Shown here: in pieces, positions 20,901 to 32,000 of the stretch
Layout of the letters: each line of letters starts with the position of its first letter
Numbering within the stretch: position 1 is the first letter of the stretch
NCBI GenBank assembly: GCA_037367405.1
Contig: JAZKJV010005547.1
Coordinates: forward strand, 1 to 64,000
DNA: 64,000 bases
Reading direction: 5' to 3'
From: Ottelia alismoides
Taxonomy: Eukaryota > Streptophyta > Magnoliopsida > Alismatales > Hydrocharitaceae
The notes under the pieces: generated by a model
Told to the model about the DNA's origin: nothing
Databases searched by the model: none
What the model saw: the letters and a program-made list of their open reading frames with translations, nothing else
Position numbers and translations under genes: made by a program

Positions 20901-20986
20901 TAGATTTTTCTATTTTTGAGCATACATAATAGTTGTATACTCGGCCCCTCCTTGATGAAATTCCTGGTTCCGCCCCTGGTGACCAT

Positions 20987-21879
20987 AGGAGACCGTATGA
21001 GAGAGATATTCATATTTTACGGCTTTTATTCTCGAACTAGGTCCATTTTCTCTTTGACGAGTCAATTCATCGAGGGCTTGCGACCTGGGTGGTCGACTCT
21101 GGTCAGGGTTTGGGTTTTATTGGGCAAATTTACAAGTTAGTATTTTTTTGGTATTTTTCATTAATTAGTGTTAGTAATATGTACACCAGAGAGTTGATTT
21201 TATTTAATTCAAAGTTTGTGAAAAATAAATAAAAATAGGAGAAGATATGGTAATATATATGTGATGATTACAAGGGAATTTGGGCTTCTTATTTAATGCA
21301 ATTATGCATGATAAAATGCAAATATCATTTCTAAGTTCATAAATGATAAAAATGCAAAATAGATGGAGAAATGCAGCTAATTACTCAGGAACGGAGCTCT
21401 ATTTTCATCTTTTAGAGTGATGAGTCACATATTCATCACCCCCATCTCCAGCACTACCCCGGTACCCCCCGCCAAAACCTCTGATGTCCCGTTCCCTAAC
21501 CTCCAGCACACCCCCTCCTCCGCCCCCTCCCCCGACCTACAACACCGCCCCCACCTCTACATCTCCTTGACTTCCAACACATCCCCCCACCTCCGATGCC
21601 GCTTCACCCTACCTCTACAGCCCCTCCCCGACCTCTAGTACCGCCCCCACATCCCCCCGCATCACCGAACATCGGACCATCATTCATCATCGTCTGGACA
21701 CCGCCCTGATTTTCTAATTAGCTATTGAGCTCAAATCCACCACCAAACACAACCAATTTTTTGCCAGTCCGACCCTATTTTCAAACTTTAGTCATTAGCT
21801 TTCATTCGTCAAATCAACCGCAACCTAGAGGAGAAACGTTTGAAGCGCAGCTTGCAAGAATTGCTTGGGAGTAGAGCAA
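20987..21879. other. Unassigned DNA with a proline-codon-rich patch
   Basis: AT-rich to about 21380, then a CCCC-rich patch (21440-21660) of repeated CCTCCAGCAC/CCTACAACAC-like phrases. The patch may be the cargo of the single-ended MULE that finishes at 22098. No gene recognised. Confidence 0.3.
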
Positions 21880-22098
21880 GGAGGGGGTATTTGGACGGAT
21901 AATTATGCCTTTCTTAATCACACCATGGTTTGAAAAAATCATGGTTAGATTCAACTCATTGACGGTCAAATTAACGAAAAGCCACAAGCGATAACTGTGG
22001 AAGAAGTCAAGGGCGCAATTAATATTTCAAAAAAGGAAGGGGCATAACTGATATGGCAATATCTAAGAGGGGTGCAAAGTGATAAAAACCCTAGATCC
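21880..22098. mobile_element. Single terminus of a Mutator-like element
   Basis: Reversed from 22098 it reads GGGTTTTTATCACTTTGCACC, then GATATTGCCATATCAGTTATGC and CCATGATTTTTTCAAA. This is the same terminal repeat as the Pack-MULE at 17352-19272. No matching left end was found upstream, so this copy is truncated or its partner end has decayed. Confidence 0.65.
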
Positions 22099-22356
22099 AA
22101 GTTACAATGCATGTCAATGGTATTGACATAAAAGGTAGCAACTTTATGTGTCACCATATCATCATTGATCTACATAAAGAGGTAAAAAAGAACAAGTTGG
22201 CGTGCAGAGCAACAATGTTTCAAATGAGCATCTGGAGCATAAAGGTTATAAATTGTATGTAATGATCTTAAGGACTTGAATTCCAGTTGTGACTTTAGGA
22301 CATAGTTAGGGGTAGAATGATTGTGTGTAAGCCCCTACTTTATATTTTATTCTAAA

Positions 22357-22582
22357 CACGGCCTTACATTTCGGCGAAATTCGGCTGAATTTCGGTCGAA
22401 TTTCGGTTTCGATATGCTATCGAAATTCGGCCAAAATGGCCGAAATGACCAAAATCTAGGGGCCCTAGTACAAAAATGACCGAAATGATCGGAATTTTAG
22501 TCGAATTTTGACTAAAATTCGATCAAAATTTCGTTTCGATCAGTCACCGAAATGGTGACCGAAACCGACATTTAGGGTCTTG
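22357..22582. mobile_element. hAT MITE copy 2 (CAAGGCCC family)
   Basis: A 226-bp element with ends CACGGCCTTACATTTCGG and, reversed, CAAGACCCTAAATGTCGG. Perfect 8-base target duplication ATTCTAAA at 22349-22356 and 22583-22590. It aligns along its length with the copy at 10336-10562, including the shared core word GGGAGCCCTAGTAC/GGGGCCCTAGTAC. Confidence 0.92.
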
Positions 22583-22590
22583 ATTCTAAA

Positions 22591-22913
22591 TGGAGCAGAC
22601 CAACTTCCAAAGATTATATTAAATGACTGAATAAATTGGTTTTAGAAAATAATGTTTTTAATAGTTGAGAAGGCGATAAAATTTCCGACAAATGTGTTCA
22701 GGCGCCAAAACAGCGAAAACATGACAGTCGATTTGGCAATAATTCAACATAGCGATTGAACATTAAGGAAAACCTCTTCTACATAATGCTGGTTGCATAT
22801 CGTATATGGGACTCAAAATGCCACAGCACATACTCAAGGCCCCAAACACAAACCATATAAATTTGAATAAAAATGTTAAAATACACAAGATAGTAACTAA
22901 TCACAGAGCATAC
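22591..22913 (-). other. AUG7 last intron and probable 3' end
   Basis: Downstream of AUG7 exon 9. The family normally ends only a few residues after LAREK/AREQ, so a very short last exon and the 3' UTR should lie here or farther left. I could not place its acceptor or stop codon with confidence. Confidence 0.4.
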
Positions 22914-23090
22914 CTTTTCTCTGGCTAATGAAGTTCCAAGGACAGAAAGGTTGTGATTTAGAAAAGCCATTGCAGATTCACACTCCATAATTATATTAGT
23001 AACCGAAGAGGCTTGCCTGTCCACTGCTAACTCTGATCCAATTGCCATTGTTGAGTAAGATTCCCGCAAATTTCTCAAGTTACCTAGGAA
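22914..23090 (-). CDS. AUG7: AUG7 exon 9
   Basis: 59 codons encoding [20 protein letters not shown] through [15 protein letters not shown]. Acceptor CATATAG, donor GTATGC. The family continues for a few residues in one more exon, which was not located. Confidence 0.88.
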
Positions 23091-26000
23091 CTATATGAAG
23101 ACCGACATCAGCAACTGAAATAACTATTTTCTATATGCAGATCTAATGAAGCCAATATGGAGCCGTATTTAAGGTTGTGACTAATCTAGTCTTTCATTTA
23201 CGCACGAAGCACATTGAGGTTGACTGCCATTGTATGAGGGATGCGGTGCATGAAGGGAAGATCATCACCCTTAAATTTCTATAGAGCTACAACTTTTTGA
23301 CATCTTCACTAATGCTCTTCCCAACAAGTGTATTTCTTTGTTGTCCTCCAAATTGGGCGTGATCAATAGATATGCTCCAACTTGAGGGGGAGTGTTGATG
23401 ATAGATAAGATCCAACTTGAGGGTACCGATGTTCGACATTTAGACATTTTGTTTTCCCTATTTTTGTTCTTTCTTCTTCTATTAGTCATGTTAAGGACCT
23501 TATTGTATTTTTCCAAATTGTGAGATTAGGGTTTCAAGGTTTCACTCTATATAATACAAATATCTCAACAAATGTTTCCTAAACGAAGAAAATTTTGGAA
23601 CTGGAATGTCAGGAGTGAAAAAAGTTGACTTAGCCACGTAAACACATCACGTCAAGTTTTAATTATGTGTGAGGTGTGAAGTTATGCATCACCCGATGAG
23701 AGAAAGTTGTGAATGAATGGCTGATATAATTGTGCAAATACTACATGTTTCAGATGGAAGAAAAGATAATACGGCTATTAGGTATAATGAAACCATTCAG
23801 ATACCTTTAATAGTGTATTGTAAGCCTCCAATAAGCGATTTGCAGCAGGACCGAACCCATGCAGCACGGGGACCTCCATCATATGCGTCCAGGGCCGGAT
23901 TTCCTTCAAAATAAGGGAGTGCATGAAATAAACACCTGAAGAGTGTGTAGTTTCTCTTAGTACACTGCACCAAAGGGCCAGACTAACATCTATGCTCTCT
24001 TCTTGTAAACATGTTTTCCTCATTTCATGTGAGAAGTTCAAACATCACTGTAAGATATTCCTAATTCTCAGCACAAATCAGACTAAAGTACAAACGTAAA
24101 ATTTGTGGATAAAAACTAAAAAGTAAGAATTATGGATAAAAAATGTACACTATAAACCACAGAAACTTTTCAAATCAAGTTTGCAAATTAAAAACTGCTC
24201 AAATCTTCTCGTCTTGCAGCTTACTTATGCGTAAAAAACTAAATTTTGTATTTACTATAGAACAGAAGATTATTGGATAATATGCACCTTGGTATATATC
24301 ATATTGAAGGACCTCACAGTTTCCAGGAAAGATTCTAGCTGAGCTCTCAGCTTTGCCTCAGTTTCTGCATATTCCTCGTTAGGATTGTATTCATACTGCA
24401 TACAGAAGTTGATTATTGGTACATGATATTTAGAAACAAGTGACCAAAAAAAGAACCATCCAGTATCATTTATCTGTTTAGCAACGGATGCAAAATCAGA
24501 AATTCATATGCTCAGAAATTCACATGCTAACAATCAGCCAGTTCATGTGTTTGTGCAAGGAGTCAATAAAGGAAGTATCTACTACATGCTCTAGAGATTA
24601 ATGTAGAGGTTTATATATGTTGCGATGTACTGTTTCGTATTTTCTATTTATATATTGTACGTCTATGTAATTTACCCAAGGGTTTTCTCTCTATATAAGA
24701 GACCCGAGGGCCCTATGGAATAACACATCAGAGTATCAATTACTCTAACATGGTATCAGAGCCAAAACCCTAACCCTAGGGTTTTTTTTCTACACCCCCC
24801 CCGCCGCCGCCGGCCCCTCCAGCCGCCCCAGCCGTCCCCGCCGGCCAGTCCAGCCCTCAAGCCCCGCCGCCAGGCCCCCCCCCCCAGCCACCAGGGCCCT
24901 CCTCCAGCCGCCGCTTGTCTCTTCCGTAGAGGCTTCCACAGCCTCTACTCGTCCCCGGGGCGGCTCTTCTTCGGTCGGTCCTGGATAGATGATGGGTTCA
25001 AGTGCATAACGTCTACATATGCACATGAATCCTCACAGGTCTTAGTAGACACCAGTTTCTTGGTCTATCATCCCTAGTTGTTCTTCTCCGGCAGTATGTC
25101 AGATCAAAAGGTCGATATGCCCGCCATCGGTGCCTTTAAAGGTTCGGCACCTATCGTCAAAATGGACGGGACGAACTACGAACTGTGGGCTATGCAGTTC
25201 CTCAGTCTCATGAAGTCGTGTGGTAAGAAGCATATTCTTACCGAAGATGAACCGCCGGAGAAGACGGGAATATATGCCTCATGGGAGGCTGATGACGCGT
25301 ATGCCAAAGTTTGGCTGTCAGGAACGCTCACGACGGAGATAGCAAATGATGTCCTCCATCAGCCCACCGCCAAGGCGATGTGGGATATTCTGGCCACGAC
25401 GTACTCTCCGGTACGGAACGAGACCAAGATGCTACAGTTGCAGCATGATATCTTTACCACGAAGCAAAATGGGAGGCCTCTTCATTCCCTGTACACGTCT
25501 CTTCGTGGAATTTTCGAGATACTTTATAGCACAATCCCACTCACAGCCACGTCGGAACAGCAGAAGACGTTCCGCAACGCCACTATGGTTGGCGTCTTAC
25601 TTGTTGCCCTTGATCCTGAATATGAGGCAGCACGCTCTCAGATCCTTGCCGATGCCACCATTCCACCGATGGAAGAAGTCTACAGACGGCTCAGTCGTGT
25701 ACCAGTTCCATCGAATACAGCGATTACACCTCCCTCGGCAATGGCTGTCTCCAGAGGACGAGGTAGTTCATCCTCATTTCGTGGCAGAAGAAGTGGTGGA
25801 CGTGGCCGTGGAGGTCGCATACGCTCTACGTGCTCATTCTGTCGTCGTACTGGTCACTCGGAGGATACATGCTATTCCAAGCATGGCTTCCCTCCTTCTG
25901 CACGTGTCGCTGATCATGTTCAGGGTCCACCAGCATCTACTCCAGATAACAGGTTCGAGGAGCTAGTGGCACGGCTTCGTGATATCATGCCACAGTCATC

Positions 26001-29000
26001 GTCAGAGGGTGTTGATGCTTCTGATGTTGCGGCTTCGGCGTCAGCTAGTACATCTGCTTCAGCCAGTGCCTCAGGTAGTCCTTCAGTCTCATATCATACA
26101 GGGTGGATTGTTGATTCTGGAGCCACCCATCATCTTTGTCGTGAGAGAGATATTCTGCAGTCCTATAGAGTTGTTCAGCCTGGTCGCTCTGTACTCATTG
26201 CTGATGGCACTCATTCCCCTATCATCGGTCAGGGGAGATGGCTTTGCTGCCCGCCATGCACTTACAGAATGTTCTACATGCACCAGAATTCTCAATGAAT
26301 CTCTTATCCATTAGTCAGATTACACGAGATTTACACTGTCGTGCTATTTTTGACCCATCGTCTGTTATTTTTCAGGACATACTAACGGGCAAGGTGATTT
26401 GGATGTGGTTCTGAGCACAATGGCCTATATCATCTCGTACGGAATTCTTATGCTGGCGTCTCACTATATTCCCAGGGCTCCGTATCTCCATATACCTGGC
26501 ATCTTCGATTTGGTCACCTGCCGCTACAGAAAATGCGTCACCTCCTGCCTCAGATCTCTCCGAGTTCGTCGTTTCGTTGTGAAGCCTGTCAGTTAGGGAA
26601 GCACCATCGGTCCAGCTTCCCCAGTCGTCAGAGTCGGAGCAGTCGCTCCCCATTTGAGTTATTCCACATAGATATTTGGGGTCCCAGTCGTGTCCCAGAT
26701 CATCAGGGGCACAGGTTCTATCTAGTTGTTGTTGATGATTTTTCTCGAGTGTCCTGGACTTTTCTTCTTAAAAATAAATCAGAAGCAGGAAGTGTTATTC
26801 AAAATCTTATCAATGAAATTCAGAATGTTTTTTCATCTACTGTTAAGTATGTGCGTACTGACAATGCATTGGAATTCTGCACCCGTTCACTTGCTCGCTT
26901 TCTTTCGTCTAAAGACATTATCCACCAAACCACATGTGCATACACATCTCAACAAAATGGGGTTGCAGAACGGAAGCATCGACATTTCCTTGATATTGCT
27001 CGCACATTACTTATTAAGAGTTGTGCCCCATTATCCTTTTGGGGAGATGCTATACTTACAGTGTTGGGAAAAGTGAATGAGATGTTTATTCCATAGCCCA
27101 AGGCTCTCTTATATAGGAGAGTAGCCTATGGGTAAATTACATAAAGAGACTAACAAGAAAATAAAATAACGAAGATACATAATAACTAAAAATGCGTCAA
27201 CACTCCCCCTCAAGATGGAGCATAGATGTCAATCATGCTCAGCTTGGAAGCACACTTCTGGAATGGACCTCGTAACAATGCCTTGGTGAATATATCTGCA
27301 GTCTGGTTCTCTGAAGTAACATGAGATGTGGCAATGAATCCTTTCTGAATCATATCACGTATGAAATGACAATCCACCTCAATGTGCTTGGTCCGTTCAT
27401 GGAATGCAGGATTGTTTGCAATGAACAACGCAGCCTGATTATCACACTCCAAGTTCATAGGAAGTGGTACATCTAAGCATAAATCTGTCAGCACCGCTTT
27501 CACCCACATCATCTCTGTAGTGGCTTGGGCCATAGCCCGATATTCAGATTCAGCACTGGATCTAGCTACCACAGTTTGTTTCTTGCTCCTCCATGAGACT
27601 AGTGCATCTCCAACATAGACGGCATACCCTGAGGTAGACTTCCTATCCTTAGGACACCCTGCATAGTCTGCATCTGCACATGCTGAGACAGAAATTTCCT
27701 TTGCTTTCTTGAATAGCAGACCTTTACCTGGAGAAGATTTGAGATATCTAAGTATCATGTGTATTGCATCCATATGCACCTGACGTGGCTGCTCCATGAA
27801 CTGGCTCACACGGCTCACTGCAAATAATATATCTGGCCTGGTGATCGTGACATATAACAATTTTCCTACCAGTTCTCTGTATCTTCTCCTGTCAACCTCC
27901 TCTGTGTCATCATCAAACAGCTTCATGCTGGGGTCCATTGGTGTCGTAGCAGGTCGACACCCTAACATACCTGTCTCACTCAGTAGATCTGTGACATACT
28001 TCCTCTGTGACATGACCAATCCATACGGATTTCTGGCAAATTCCAGTCCCAGAAAATATCTAAGGACTCCCAGGTCCTTGGTGACAAACTCGGTCCCCAG
28101 CCTTTCCTTTGCCTGCTTAATGCCCTGGTCATCATCACCTGTAATCAAGATATCGTCAACATAAACCATGATTACAACAATACCTCTTGTCGTCTTCTGT
28201 ACAAACAAGGAATGATCAGCATTGGAGCGTTTGTATCCTTGTTTCTCAAAGAGGTCTGACAGCTTCTGGAACCATGCTCTGGGGCTCTGTTTAAGGCCGT
28301 AGATGGCCTTATGTAGCCTGCAAACCTTGGAACACTCCCCCTCAACAGCAAAACCTGGTGGCTGTTGCATATAAACTTCCTCCTGCAGATCACCATACAA
28401 AAAAGCATTCTTCACATCCAGTTGATAGAGCGGCCAGTCTCGAGTAACTGCAACTGACAAGAGTATCCGCAGAGTGGAATGACGAGCTACAGGGGAGAAC
28501 GTGTCAAGGTAATCTACCCCATATGTCTGTGTGAATCCCCTTGCAACTAAGCGTGCCTTGTACCTGTCAATAGTGCCATCTGCATTATGTTTAACTGTAA
28601 ATACCCACTTGCAACTCACCGGGCTAACTCCTGTAGGCATAGGAACCAAACTCCAGGTTCCTCTAGACTGAAGTGCTGCCATCTCCTCTTCCATTGCCAG
28701 CCGCCATCTAGCATCCTGCAAAGCATCATGATGGTTCCGTGGAATGTCTGTAGCTGAAAGTGCCAGTGCAAACGTCCTGAAGTCTCCAGATAGCCTCTCA
28801 AACGATACAGATGCTGATAATGGATATTTGGCACAGCTCCTCTTCGGCTTGCGCAGAGCGATTGGAACGTCCAGATCATCTATACCATCACCATGCTCCT
28901 GTAATGTATCCTGCTGAGAAATGTCGTCAGATCCATCAACATTAATATTTTCATTACATACCATAGGCGAGCTAGTTGACGAGTCAGAGCCATGAGCTGG

Positions 29001-32000
29001 AGGAGGCCTGCGGGTGTAGTGGAAAGGTAGCGGGGATACTATTGGTGGTGGTGGCGGTGGTGGTGGCGGTGGTGTTGGCAGTGGTGGCGGTTGTGGCAAT
29101 GGTGATGGTGGTTCCATGAGTATGGCATCAAGAAGTGGTGGCTGTGTGTTTCCGGATTCTGAAAAATACATCACAGATTCAAAGAATGTAACATCTGCAC
29201 TTATCATATACCGCCGACGCACAGGATCAAAACACTTGTACCCCTTTTGGGTTCTGGGGTATCCCACAAAGACGCACTTGACAGCCCTAGGAGAGAGCTT
29301 GTCAGTACCGGGCGACAACTGATGGACAAATGCAACTGACCCAAACACCCGAGGAGTAAGAATAAACAAATCCTTTTCAGGGTAAATAAGAGAGAAAGGG
29401 ATTTGTTCATTCAAGACAGACGAAGGCATACGGTTGATAAGGTAACATGCAGTAAGGACTGCATCACCCCAGTAGGAGTACGGAACATGACTCTGAACAA
29501 GAAGTGACCTTGTGACATCAAGTAGGTGGCGGTGTTTTCTTTCGGCAACCCCATTCTGTTGAGACGTATGAGCACACGATGTTTGGTGAATAATCCCTTT
29601 TGAGGAGTAGTAATTGGCTAGAATGTTGGTACACAATTCCAAGGCATTATCACTTCTCACAATCTTGACAGACGTAGAAAAAATATTTTGAATTTCATTT
29701 AGGAAATGGATAATAATATTTCCAGCTTCAGATTTATTTTTCATCAGAAAGACCCATGATGCTCTAGAAAAATCATCCACAAATACAATATAAAACCTGT
29801 GTCCCTGATGATCGGGAACACGACTTGGACCCCAGACATCGACATGAAACAACTCAAACCTGGAGTTACTACTCCGACCTTGACTACTGGGAAAAGACGA
29901 CCTGTGATGTTTTCCCAACTGACACGCCTCACACTGGATATGTGTGTGAGAGATACTATAGGGTAGGACTAGACGCAACTTCTGAAGCGGTAAATGACCA
30001 AAGCGCAGATGCCACAGGAGAGGAGATACTTGTTCAGCAGGAGAGGATGTGGTTCCAGCAAATGGGGTCTGGTTCAGACGGTAAAGGCCTCCTTGCTCAT
30101 AGCCATGACCAATCACGTTGCCCGTACGGATGTCCTGAAAAATCAATGAAGATGAATCAAAAATAGCTCGACAATGAAGATCCTTCGTAATCTGACTAAT
30201 TGACAACAGATTCATGGAAAAATGCGGTGCATGTAAAACATTCTTGAGCTGCATAGACGACGTCAATCTAATCTCCCCCTGACCAGTGATAGGAGAATGC
30301 GTGCCATTGGCAATAACTACTGTCCGTCCTGGAGGAATCTGTGTGTATCCTGTAAGTAGGCTCTGGTCGCCACATAGATGATGTGTAGCGCCGGAGTCCA
30401 TGATCCATGGCAGTGTATCAGATCTACTACTGTGAAGTGCAAGTGGACTACCTGAAGTACTAGTGGAAGCAGAGGCAGAAGCAGAAGCAGCAGCATCAGT
30501 ATGACTCTCTGTAGTCGGTGCTGGACCAGATGGTGGGATAATGCCCCTGAGGCGGGCAACCAGGTCATCAAATCGCTGATCCAGTGAAGCAGCAGACGGG
30601 GGCTCTATCTGTTCAGCGGCTCGTGCGGATGCAGGAAACCCATGCTTCGAGTAGCATGTATCTTCAGTATGTCCGACACGGTGACAATATGAGCATGTTG
30701 GCCTAGTGCGGCCACCTCTCCCACGAGGAGTACGTCCACGGCCCTGATGATGAAATCCGCGGCCTCTGTTGGCCGCCATAGCTGAGGGATTCTGATTCGC
30801 TGCTGCTGAAGGTACTGTGATCCTGCTCAGTCTGTGAAAAGCTTCCTCCATGGGAGGAATAGTCGAGTCCGCCAGAATCTGTGAACGTGCTGCCTCATAC
30901 TCTGGGTCGAGTGCAGCAAGAAACACACCCACCATCGTCGCATTCCTGTACGTCTTCTGTTGTTCTGGTGTGGCAGTAAGCGGCATGAAGCTATAGAGCT
31001 TCCCGAACATCCCTCTCAATGATGTATAGAGAGAATGTAGTGGACGACCATTCTGCTTTATCGTGAAGATATCATGTTGCAGTTGCAGAATCTTCGTCTC
31101 GTTCTTCGCTTGTGAATACGTTGCTGCCAGGATATCCCACATGTCTTTGGTTGTAGGTTGATGTAGAATGTCGTTGGCGATTTCAATAGCCAATGTGCCA
31201 GATAGCCACACCTTGGCATAAACATCATCAGCCTCCCATGAGGCATGAACTCCAGTCTTCTCTGCAGGCTCGGGTTCGGTAAGAATATGCTTCTTACCCG
31301 TAGACTTCATCATACTCATGAACTGCATTGCCCACAGTTCATAGTTCGTACCATCCATCTTGACAATTGGCGCTGGACCGCGAAATGCGCCCATAGATGG
31401 GATCTCTGCCTTGCTTTCTGACATACTGGATACGGAAGACTGGAGTGACCGAGAGAAGATAGTCTTTGTCTACACTGACATAGACGGGATTAGTTGCTTG
31501 TGTAGACGTCAAGCAACTAGCCCCATGTATATCACGATGTGTGTGTGCCCTAGGGTTTTGAGCCTAGGGCGCGTAGGCACGTGCAAGGGCACACGCACAA
31601 CTGGTGCACTTGACGCAACTGTGCAGATGCTTTGATGGTCTCAGATCGCGCGTGAGAGATGCTCACAGATCGCGCGTGAGAGATGCTCACAGATCTCACA
31701 GATCGCGCGTGAGAGGATGCTTAGATCGCGCAGATCGCACAGAGCAGCATGCGCGTGAGATGCCCAGAGATGCCGGAGATGCCCAGATGCGCAGATGCGC
31801 ACAGATCGCGCAGATGCGCGTGGGATGTGCTATGCGCGAGGCGCACACGATGCGTGATGCGCGCACAGTGCGCGTGGCGCGCTGGGGCTCCTCTGGCCGG
31901 CGGCGGCGCCGAGTAGGGATAGAGAGGCCGGCGGCGCCGAGTAGAGAGAGAGAGAGAGGGTGGCGGGTGGGGTTAGGGTTAGGGTTAGGTTTCGAGAACT

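Larger units (their letters stand above)
19488..20978. mobile_element. hAT-like element with internal tandem units
   Basis: A 1491-bp element with ends CAGGGGCGGAACTAG and, reversed, CAGGGGCGGAACCAG. Perfect 8-base target duplication GTGACCAT at 19480-19487 and 20979-20986. The interior is three head-to-tail units: a short first one (19488-19765) and two of 571 bp. Each unit begins with GACGGAACTAGTATACATTAT or its TIR form, so the terminal repeat itself is reiterated inside. No transposase. Confidence 0.9.

Noticed and set aside
31966..31993. Interstitial telomere repeat
   Set aside because: Only three GGGTTAG units, located in a copia leader next to the primer site. Better read as part of the element than as a telomere relic.
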